21,142 bases of DNA from Bacillota bacterium (GTDB lineage: Bacteria; Bacillota; Clostridia; Christensenellales; CAG-138). Position 1 is the first letter of the stretch; each line of letters opens with the position of its first letter. The position numbers and the translations under genes were made by a program. The stretch covers positions 1 to 21,142 of the forward strand of contig JAEWZS010000176.1 in the NCBI GenBank assembly GCA_023458355.1, written 5' to 3'. The notes beneath the pieces are model-generated. The model was not told where the DNA came from, ran no database searches, and worked only from the letters and a program-made list of their open reading frames with translations. Of this stretch, positions 15,300 through 21,142 are shown piece after piece.

Positions 15300-15564
15300 C
15301 TATAAGATGATTCGAACATCACGCGCAATCGCAAAGGTTTTTGCACCTATATGTGGTGCAACTCCCGAGCAAAAACTGCAAGTGATAATCCTTTTCCCTT
15401 CGGAGGTTCTAATCCGGCTTCGGCGACATGTGCGCCGAAACGGATGAAATCCGTAGGATTTCGTTCCTATCGTGGGTTGCCGCCCGGAAATGCGGAGCAT
15501 TTTAGGCAAACCGCGCAAACTTTTCTCGAGGAAATGGCGTAGCAATTTCCTCGAATGCGAAGCA
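15300..15564. other. Hairpin-rich spacer without a credible gene
   Basis: Three stem-loops lie here: TTCGGCG/CGCCGAA (15419-15439); GAAATCC/GGATTTC (15446-15462, extendable to about 11 pairs with wobbles); and CGAGGAAAT/ATTTCCTCG (15527-15553), which sits 12 bases beyond the sortase stop and may mark its mRNA 3' end. AATGCGAAGCATT forms a further small dyad at 15554-15566. Short open frames on both strands lack Shine-Dalgarno sequences. Around 15401-15429 the DNA resembles the T-arm and acceptor 3' strand of a tRNA, but no cloverleaf can be built. It could be a dispersed repeat, a small RNA, or gene remnants. Confidence 0.45.
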
Positions 15565-17445
15565 TTAACCCACAGCCTTCAGGCACATATATAGCCTTGC
15601 GCCGGTTGAGCCGCCGATCTTATCGCCGCAGGTCACGAGGACGATGAGTTTGTCGCTCGCGGATACAGGGACACCGAAGTTGATCTGCGAACGGCTGATG
15701 GAGTAATCAATCCATTCCTGCTTGGCAGAGCCGGAGGCGTTGGAATTAAGTGCATTATAGTTGAGAGTGGATCTCGGCTCAGACGAGGATGTCTCATACA
15801 TGGCGAACAGCTGGTAATAGGAAAAGCCGTCGTAGAGTATGGTAAACACGGTGTTGTTGTCGATGCCCGAAACGCTCTTGCCGCACTTTTCACAGGAGGA
15901 CTTGCCAAGGAGTCTATTTTGTACGTGGTGCAGATAGTGGAACATGGTGAGGCTTGAGCGCATGTTATGGCCCATGATGCAAGCTATACCCGGTGCGTTC
16001 GGGTTCGCCATGGTGAAAAGGTGTGTATAGTCTAAATTATAGACAAAGTCCTTTTTGGCGGTGTCGTAGCGGTTGTTGTAAATGGGGTAGTCGATTTTGG
16101 TGTTGGGGATATAAATGTAGCCGACGACGTCGCTGTTTTTAGAATAAGCTGCACTCATCCTGGCGGCAACTTCGGTGGGAGCGCCGGAGGGGATGGTTGC
16201 GCTGGTACCGCCGCCTGTGTTTCCGGTGCCGGTGCCGTCATTGAGCTTAACGTCTTTCTTGTAACCAAAGCCCGTATAGCCGCCGTACGAAATCTGATAG
16301 AAATCGCCCACGGAGCCGATGACGGAAACGGTGACGCCACGTTTGATCTTTTCAAGCTGCGGGATGCGCGCGGAACCTGCTTCGGGGTAGATACGGAAGT
16401 TTACCACATCGAGCGTTTTACCGGTTTTCGCCGGGTCGATGGGGGTCACGGTATAGTTGGTATTGCCGGTGGTGGAGCCGTCGGTGAGCCTGACGTCTCT
16501 AATATAGCCAAAGCCGGTGTAGCCGCCGTAGGAAATGCGGTAAAACTCGCCCACGGTACCGGTGATAGAGACTGTAACGCCCTTCTTGATCTTCTCAAGC
16601 TGCGGTATGCGATCGGAATCCGACGAGGGATAGATACGGAAGTTGACCGTGTCAAGCGTCGTGCCGGTCTTTGCGGGCTCAATGGGGGTCACGGTGTAGT
16701 TGATGAGTGCACCCACGCTTACATCGGCTTTTAAGGCAAAGCCTGTGTAGCCGGCGTAGCTGATACGATAGAAGTCACCGCTTTCGCCTGTAACGGTAAC
16801 GGTCCTGCCCTTTTTGATCGTTTCGGCCTTCGTTACAAGAAGCGTGCTCCGCTCGGGGAACTGGCGGAAGTTGACCGCGGCGATTGTTTTGCCTGTAAAC
16901 GGCCCGACATCGGTAATAGTATAGCTTTCAAGCTTAGGGGTAAGGTCGGTCACATTAACGGCGAGGTCCCTTGTGCGGACATAACCCGTAAAACCGTTAT
17001 ATTCTACTTTTGCGTAGCTGCCGCTCGAACCGATAATCCTTACCGCGGCGTTGCGGGGGATTTCGGGGCAACCTGCCACGCGGTATTTCAGACTCGAGGA
17101 GGAGGTAGCGGTAGAGCGGAAATAAAGGAGCTCCTTGGCAGCGGCTTCAGCGCCGGAGAACGTGAGCTCGGTGTTTTTCACATAGCCTGTATAGCCCTTA
17201 TAGCTGACCTGGTAGAAAGAGCCGATGAAGCCGAGAACATGTACCTCGGCGCCCTTCTCGATACGGTTGCAGCCTACCACATAGGGTTTGGCTGAGGATG
17301 TGGGATTCTGACGGAAATATACTTTTGCCGTGGTTTTGCCGGTCACAGCCGTCGTTTCGGCGGAAGCTGCCGGCAGCATCACAGAAAAGAGCATGATGGC
17401 GATGAGCGCCAGCACAATCGTCCGCTTCAGCGTTGCCTTGTTCAT
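15565..17445 (-). CDS. Secreted class B sortase with five N-terminal SH3 repeats
   Basis: 626 aa. A cleavable-looking signal peptide occupies about 1-29 (basic start, hydrophobic core, AASA before E30). Five bacterial SH3 (SH3_3-like) repeats follow at about 38-96, 103-164, 186-244, 262-321 and 342-402; each ends in a FY/Y-x-(I/V)-x-Y-x-G-(Y/F)-TG-(Y/F) pattern. After a Gly/Thr linker (404-418) comes a SrtB-like domain from about 440 (GYIYIPNTKIDYPIYN). Its catalytic set is H493 in GHNM, C606 in VLVTCGD and R617 in GARLYM. Class B sortases attach proteins to the wall or build pili. There is no membrane segment besides the signal peptide, so the SH3 repeats may hold the enzyme to the wall. A CxxC pair (C518, C521) lies between His and Cys. 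GGAAGG precedes the ATG. It lies 45 bases after the small membrane-protein gene. The substrates are not visible here. Confidence 0.88.
   Translation of the reverse strand: MNKATLKRTIVLALIAIMLFSVMLPAASAETTAVTGKTTAKVYFRQNPTSSAKPYVVGCNRIEKGAEVHVLGFIGSFYQVSYKGYTGYVKNTELTFSGAEAAAKELLYFRSTATSSSSLKYRVAGCPEIPRNAAVRIIGSSGSYAKVEYNGFTGYVRTRDLAVNVTDLTPKLESYTITDVGPFTGKTIAAVNFRQFPERSTLLVTKAETIKKGRTVTVTGESGDFYRISYAGYTGFALKADVSVGALINYTVTPIEPAKTGTTLDTVNFRIYPSSDSDRIPQLEKIKKGVTVSITGTVGEFYRISYGGYTGFGYIRDVRLTDGSTTGNTNYTVTPIDPAKTGKTLDVVNFRIYPEAGSARIPQLEKIKRGVTVSVIGSVGDFYQISYGGYTGFGYKKDVKLNDGTGTGNTGGGTSATIPSGAPTEVAARMSAAYSKNSDVVGYIYIPNTKIDYPIYNNRYDTAKKDFVYNLDYTHLFTMANPNAPGIACIMGHNMRSSLTMFHYLHHVQNRLLGKSSCEKCGKSVSGIDNNTVFTILYDGFSYYQLFAMYETSSSEPRSTLNYNALNSNASGSAKQEWIDYSISRSQINFGVPVSASDKLIVLVTCGDKIGGSTGARLYMCLKAVG
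16234..16701 (-). repeat. Two near-identical tandem SH3-coding repeats in the sortase gene
   Basis: Bases 16477-16701 and 16234-16458 each encode 75 residues beginning NYTVTPI and ending DG. By eye 58 of 75 residues are identical and most changes are conservative. The first three SH3 units are much more divergent, so this pair looks like a recent duplication. It is a place where copy number could vary between strains. Confidence 0.85.
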
Positions 17446-17490
17446 GGGTGACCTTCCTTTCTTTCCCTTTGCGACTTTTAAAAAATAACG

Positions 17491-17940
17491 TTACGCGTCG
17501 CCTTTTTGTTCCCGGTCTTCCTGTTTTTCTCCGTCTTTCTTTTCCTCTTCTTCGTCGTCAAACACGAAAGCGGCACGAAGGGGGTCCTTGCTACGGGCAG
17601 ATTCGTAGGCGTTTTTCTGTGCGGCGGCAGCCGCCTTGCGGTCGGTCATTCTGATGTTATACACGAAGATTGCCGCAATGGATACTAAGCCTATGCCCCA
17701 TATGACCCAACCGAGTACGCTCTCGGAGGAGACGACGTTCGTCAGGCGTAAAATTGCCCCCGTGAGCAGCAGTACGCCCGAAACGGCTGACAGGATCCGC
17801 ATTACACGCACGTACGTTTCGTACGGGCACTTGGTGTGCGGGTTCTCGAACAGCTGGCCTTTACCGCGGATTGCCGCAATAACAAGATAAGCTGCTAAGG
17901 CCGCTTGAAACCATTCGAACCAGGATAAATCGGTTGGCAT
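17491..17940 (-). CDS. Small membrane protein of unknown function with acidic tail
   Basis: 149 aa from the ATG at 17940, chosen because GGAGG lies five bases upstream; an in-frame extension to 18006 lacks such a site. Three hydrophobic segments are visible at about residues 7-25, 46-65 and 73-94. A basic/Ala-rich stretch (RKAAAAAQKNAY) and a strongly acidic then mixed-charge C-terminus (DDEEEEKKDGEKQEDREQKG) follow. I do not recognise the family. It is followed at 45 bases by the SH3-sortase gene on the same strand, so the two are probably one transcription unit; a role in sortase localisation or envelope assembly is only a guess. Confidence 0.75.
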   Translation of the reverse strand: MPTDLSWFEWFQAALAAYLVIAAIRGKGQLFENPHTKCPYETYVRVMRILSAVSGVLLLTGAILRLTNVVSSESVLGWVIWGIGLVSIAAIFVYNIRMTDRKAAAAAQKNAYESARSKDPLRAAFVFDDEEEEKKDGEKQEDREQKGDA

Positions 17941-18024
17941 GATGTCCTCCATATGATACCAAGCAAAACTTGGCAAATTCAAGATACTATGGGTAGCAAA
18001 TCCCAATGTTTACTATTTGTTCAT

Positions 18025-19416
18025 CTAAATTTTCTTCAGCTTTGCGCCGTCTTTTGCGTCCTCTATGGCAAAGCCCATACCTTTTAGAATTTCACGAAGT
18101 TCATCGGCACGTTTAAAATTTTTCTCCTTGCGCGCTAAAGCACGTTCTTCTAAGAGTGTAATTGCTTCAGCGGGGAGTTCCTCCTCGGATTTTTTTTGCA
18201 AAATACCGAGCACCCATACCGTGTCGTCAAAAAAGCGTGCCGCTAAATCGACGGCGTCTTTAGAACGCGGCTCCGTCACAAACGTATTTGCCGCGCGGCA
18301 GAACTCAAACAGTACACCAATGGCGTCCGCAGTGTTGAGATCATCGTCCATCGCCTCGCGAAATGCCGTGAGAAATTCGCCGACTTGGGCGATAAAGGCA
18401 TCATCCTCCTCTGTTTTTGCCTCTTTAACAGCTGCGTCACGTATGCGCTCGCGCGTGGTCTTAAGGCGCGTTAGCGCGGCGGCTGATTGCTCGATGAGCT
18501 CGCGCGAGAAGTTTACGGGGTTGCGGTATTGCGCACTTAATAGGAAGAAGCGCACTGCATCGAGGTCATATTCCTTTGCGATATCGCGCACAAATAAAAA
18601 GTTATTGAGGCTCTTGGACATCTTTTGATTGTCAACATTGATAAAGCCGTTGTGCATCCAATAGCGTGCAAAGGGCTTCCCGGTCGCTGCCTCGCTTTGT
18701 GCAATCTCGTTTTCGTGATGGGGGAATACGAGGTCTTGCCCGCCGCCGTGGATATCAAATGTTTCGCCCAAAACAGCCATGCTCATCGCCGAGCATTCAA
18801 TATGCCAGCCCGGCCTTCCTTTGCCCCAGGGAGATTCCCAAGATGGCTCGTTTTCTTTGGCTGCTTTCCAAAGTGCGAAATCAAGCGGGTCACGCTTTTC
18901 GTCGCTCGACTCAATACGCGCGCCGCTTTCAAGGCTTTCGATGGACTGACCGGAGAGCTTTCCGTAGTCGTTATAGCTTCTGACCTCAAAATAAACGTCA
19001 CCCGATGGCGTAGAATAGGCATGCCCGGCATCAATGAGCCTTTCAACGAGCTTAATGATCTCGTCGATATGCTCCGTGGCGCGCGGGTTCACCGTAGCGC
19101 GTTCGATATTTAGCGAGTCCGCATCCTGATAGTACTCTTTGATGAAGCGTTCGCTTACCTCCATAAAAGGCACATGCTCCTCGTTGGCGCGGCGAATGAT
19201 TTTATCGTCCACGTCTGTGAAGTTTTGCACGAAGATGACTTTATTACCCAACGACTTAAAATAGCGGCGCAGTGTGTCAAACACCACAAACGCGCGTGCG
19301 TTTCCGATGTGGAAGTAGTTGTAAACGGTGGGGCCGCAGACATACATGCGCACCTCGCCTTTCTTTAACGGCACAAAATCCTCCTTGCGCCTTGTCATGG
19401 TGTTAAATAGCCTCAT
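18025..19416 (-). CDS. cysS: Cysteinyl-tRNA synthetase
   Basis: 463 aa, normal length. Class I signatures: the HIGN form of HIGH at 36-39 in GPTVYNYFHIGNAR, and KMSKS at 265-269. The zinc site that selects cysteine is visible as C27, C208 (WHIECSAM), H233 and E237 in FPHHENE. The enzyme charges tRNA-Cys with cysteine in the cytoplasm. The C-terminus has the usual DALR-type helical region ending in LKKI. It lies 54 bases after the ATPase gene on the same strand and may be co-transcribed. No T-box leader is seen in that gap. The Shine-Dalgarno is weak (GGCAGG). Confidence 0.97.
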   Translation of the reverse strand: MRLFNTMTRRKEDFVPLKKGEVRMYVCGPTVYNYFHIGNARAFVVFDTLRRYFKSLGNKVIFVQNFTDVDDKIIRRANEEHVPFMEVSERFIKEYYQDADSLNIERATVNPRATEHIDEIIKLVERLIDAGHAYSTPSGDVYFEVRSYNDYGKLSGQSIESLESGARIESSDEKRDPLDFALWKAAKENEPSWESPWGKGRPGWHIECSAMSMAVLGETFDIHGGGQDLVFPHHENEIAQSEAATGKPFARYWMHNGFINVDNQKMSKSLNNFLFVRDIAKEYDLDAVRFFLLSAQYRNPVNFSRELIEQSAAALTRLKTTRERIRDAAVKEAKTEEDDAFIAQVGEFLTAFREAMDDDLNTADAIGVLFEFCRAANTFVTEPRSKDAVDLAARFFDDTVWVLGILQKKSEEELPAEAITLLEERALARKEKNFKRADELREILKGMGFAIEDAKDGAKLKKI

Positions 19417-19470
19417 TGCTATGACCTGCCTTTATAAATTCTTTATTGTCTTTCCTTATGAATACGAATT

Positions 19471-20829
19471 CTACAGCTCCCGCTTCACGGCCTCTGCTAC
19501 GCGCATGGCGGCCGAACAGGTGAGACGGTCATGCGCGTCCACCTGGTAGTCGATACAGGCGTTTCGCACCACATCATAGGGGGCGCGGACATTGTCCTGT
19601 TCGAGTATTTCCGTAACGAGCATCACAAATTCCTTAAGCTGCGGGTACGGGAAAACGATCTCAACAGGAAATGCGCTTTCACCGCCCAAACCGGAATACG
19701 AGGTGGCATACAAAAGGACATTTTCCGGCTGCGCGCGAAGCGCCAGAAGTGACGCTAAAATGGACGCGGAAGCGGGAGATTGAAAGTCCATGTTATCGAG
19801 TAATACCAAAAAACGCAATGGCTGTAAGCGCAAACGCTCAAAAAGCGGCGTAAGGCTCAAGCAGGTGTTTGCATCCACCGCAATGAAGCGCACTTCGGGC
19901 AGTTCGTAGGGGAGCGAAAGAACCTGCGTGGTTTTGCCCGTTCCGCTCGGTCCCGTAAGCACGAGGTTGTTGCATTGCGCACCCTGCATGAAGCGTATGG
20001 TATTGTCTAAAAGCATGCTGCGCTGCTCTTCAAAAAGCCCCGAGGCCGGCATGGAGGAAAGCACGCTTTCGTCGAGTGGAAAGAGCCCGCCGCGCTCATA
20101 CTGGAATGCACGGTGCTTTATAAAGCCGCCGCAGCCGTAGGAAGCAAAGAAGTTCCAAAGATCATCAATGAGTGCAGGCCACGGCTTTAAGCTCAAAAGA
20201 CGGATGTAGATCTCCTCAAGCGCTTCGTCGGAAACATAGCGGCCCGAAAGGCTCATTTCTCCATAGTTCCAGTTTGCCCAATCAAAATCCATCTGCAATA
20301 TGGATGTGGGCGGCACGATGGGTTTTTCCTCGTTGGTCGGCTTTGCGACGTTGCCCGACCACAGTGCTGTAGACATAAGCTCTGCACTGTCCCGCCCCGT
20401 ACGCTTATTGAGCTTGAGGTCGCGATAACGGTCCTGCGCGAATCGCCTGAGAGCCGCATCGCTTAACTTGGTGAGCTCATAGAGCGTATCAAGCTCATGG
20501 CGCATGGCCGAAAACACATCGTCATCGCGGTGCTTTTGCGAAGCGCCCACTGCAAAGGGGTGCTCGGACTCCACAACAATATAAAGGAGATAATCGGTCC
20601 AAAGATCACCGCTTACCCTACGGGAGGGGGCGCTTAGAAGTACATCGGTGAGAGCATGGTAACATCGGCATGCGGTAAGCATTTCGCCGTAGTTTAGCGC
20701 ATCCAAATACGCCCCTAGAAGAGAGAAGGGGGAATTTGGACGATCATCGCGCGTAAAGCTCAGCTTTGATAAAAGCACATAAGCGGCTTCCATTCCTTCA
20801 CGGCAGGAGCAGGTGGAAAAATCCGTCAT
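19471..20829 (-). CDS. DUF815-like AAA+ ATPase, divergent
   Basis: 452 aa from the ATG at 20829, which has GGAGGTG five bases upstream; an in-frame extension to 20877 has no such site. The N-terminal half (about 1-225) is helical and unrecognised. The C-terminal half matches the DUF815 ATPase layout: YGCGGFIKHRAFQY, EEQRSMLLDNTIRFMQG, NNLVLTGPSGTGKTTQ (Walker A at 293-301), FLVLLDNMDF (Walker B at 340-349) and PENVLLYATS. The Walker B has Asn after the Asp where DUF815 proteins usually have a second acidic residue, so hydrolysis may be weakened. DUF815 proteins have no settled role. It may be co-transcribed with cysS, and is divergent from murG. Confidence 0.8.
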   Translation of the reverse strand: MTDFSTCSCREGMEAAYVLLSKLSFTRDDRPNSPFSLLGAYLDALNYGEMLTACRCYHALTDVLLSAPSRRVSGDLWTDYLLYIVVESEHPFAVGASQKHRDDDVFSAMRHELDTLYELTKLSDAALRRFAQDRYRDLKLNKRTGRDSAELMSTALWSGNVAKPTNEEKPIVPPTSILQMDFDWANWNYGEMSLSGRYVSDEALEEIYIRLLSLKPWPALIDDLWNFFASYGCGGFIKHRAFQYERGGLFPLDESVLSSMPASGLFEEQRSMLLDNTIRFMQGAQCNNLVLTGPSGTGKTTQVLSLPYELPEVRFIAVDANTCLSLTPLFERLRLQPLRFLVLLDNMDFQSPASASILASLLALRAQPENVLLYATSYSGLGGESAFPVEIVFPYPQLKEFVMLVTEILEQDNVRAPYDVVRNACIDYQVDAHDRLTCSAAMRVAEAVKREL

Positions 20830-20888
20830 GGCGACACCTCCGCAAGCATGTGTATAGGAGCATACCGGATCATACATCGGGTTTCACC

Positions 20889-20927
20889 GGCATGCTAAAG
20901 CATACCATATTTGCAAATCTCTTGCAA
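20889..20927 (-). promoter_or_regulatory. Promoter of the DUF815-like gene with an overlapping dyad
   Basis: On the minus strand TTGCAA (20922-20927), a 17-base spacer and TATGCT (20899-20904) with TG forming an extended -10. An inverted repeat GGCATGC-TAAA-GCATACC (20889-20906, one G-T pair) covers the -10 box and could be an operator. Confidence 0.6.
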
Positions 20928-20952
20928 CGCGACAGGCACCGTTACCGAAGCT

Positions 20953-20980
20953 TTGACGCATAGAAAAAACGTGGTATACT
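20953..20980 (+). promoter_or_regulatory. Promoter upstream of murG
   Basis: TTGACG (20953-20958), a 16-base spacer and TATACT (20975-20980) with TG one base upstream (extended -10). It is back-to-back with the leftward promoter, about 25 bases apart. It gives a leader of about 90 bases before murG. Confidence 0.7.
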
Positions 20981-21078
20981 GATGCGGGACTTGTCCGCGC
21001 TAATTTCACTGCGAAACAATTTTTTTGTTATGCGCATAGTATGAATAGGCGGAACATAGATTGTTTGAAAGGGTTTTT

Positions 21079-21142
21079 ATGGCAAAACGTATCCTTCTCA
21101 CCGGCGGCGGAAGCGCGGGGCATGTTACCCCCAATCTCGCCC
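21079..21142 (+). CDS. murG: MurG (UDP-GlcNAc:lipid I N-acetylglucosaminyltransferase), N-terminal fragment
   Basis: 21 codons before the right edge: MAKRILLTGGGSAGHVTPNL then Ala. The GGGSAGHVTP loop is the diagnostic first glycine-rich motif of MurG in Clostridia. MurG adds GlcNAc to lipid I to make lipid II at the inner face of the membrane. GAAAGGG lies five bases before the ATG. The gene sits alone behind its own promoter here, outside the usual division/cell-wall cluster as far as the left side shows; what follows is not visible. Confidence 0.88.
   Translation, partial: MAKRILLTGGGSAGHVTPNLA

Noticed and set aside
15401..15439. tRNA-like 3' end (T-loop-like GGTTCTAATCC, then acceptor-like TTCGGCG followed by CGCCGAA, even suggesting a permuted gene)
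   Set aside because: The T-stem does not pair, position 57 is not a purine, and no D-arm or anticodon arm follows or precedes. It is kept only as part of the structured spacer.
15300..15545. Open frames on both strands (81 aa minus, 63 aa plus)
   Set aside because: No Shine-Dalgarno sequences, no recognisable family, and odd composition over hairpins.
16234..16701. CRISPR-like or intergenic repeat array
   Set aside because: The repeats are in-frame coding copies of an SH3 module inside one gene.
17941..18024. Promoter TTGAAT-18-TATCAT before the small membrane-protein gene
   Set aside because: The -10 would lie directly against the Shine-Dalgarno, placing the start inside it; not convincing.
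19417..19470. T-box leader for cysS
   Set aside because: The gap is only 54 bases and lacks the conserved T-box sequence and a terminator.

Overview
The window is a stretch of a low-to-mid GC Gram-positive chromosome that includes the replication origin. It probably comes from an anaerobic member of the class Clostridia (Bacillota). Reasons: the classic mnmE/jag/yidC/yidD/rnpA/rpmH | oriC | dnaA/dnaN arrangement; Jag and YidD of Gram-positive type; a split glycine decarboxylase (gcvPA + gcvPB); an Amidase_3 protein resembling the sporulation enzyme CwlD; a class B sortase; a DUF815-type ATPase; and strong Shine-Dalgarno sequences (GGAGG) throughout. Genus and species cannot be read from this sequence alone.

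Layout. Bases 1-3216 (minus strand, running away from the origin): the start of mnmE, then jag, yidC, yidD, rnpA and a 44-codon rpmH, driven by a near-perfect sigma-A promoter at 3363-3392. Bases 3217-5293 are the oriC region. It holds the dnaA promoter, a terminator-like hairpin in the dnaA leader, DnaA boxes before dnaA, dnaA itself, and a dnaA-dnaN spacer with DnaA boxes and a DnaA-trio-like CTA repeat. dnaN (plus) ends in a bidirectional terminator. Bases 6468-7910 (minus): a VanX-type D-Ala-D-Ala dipeptidase behind a CwlD-like amidase. Bases 7911-8339: a gene-free spacer with a further DnaA-box cluster. Bases 8340-14220 (minus): an M32 carboxypeptidase and a complete gcvT-gcvH-gcvPA-gcvPB operon. 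Bases 14424-15248 (plus): an Mrp/NBP35 Fe-S carrier with its own promoter, a dyad over the -35 box, and a terminator. Bases 15249-15564: a hairpin-rich spacer without a credible gene. Bases 15565-20829 (minus): a secreted five-SH3-repeat class B sortase, a small three-helix membrane protein, cysS and a divergent DUF815-like AAA+ ATPase. Bases 20830-21142: divergent promoters and the start of murG (plus).

How the genes work together. The left block is the housekeeping set for tRNA modification, membrane protein insertion, tRNA maturation and the ribosome. The centre starts replication. The right block mixes wall metabolism (dipeptidase, amidase, sortase, MurG), one-carbon/glycine catabolism, Fe-S delivery and cysteinyl-tRNA synthesis. 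dnaN is not followed by recF/gyrB, and almost all genes right of dnaN point back towards dnaA, so they would be transcribed head-on if replication starts at dnaA.

The points most worth a second look are the DnaA-box cluster about 3 kb downstream of the dnaA-dnaN spacer, the attenuator-like hairpin in the dnaA leader, the anchorless SH3-repeat sortase with its small membrane-protein neighbour, and the dyad over the mrp promoter. No mobile element, CRISPR array, rRNA or intact tRNA was seen.
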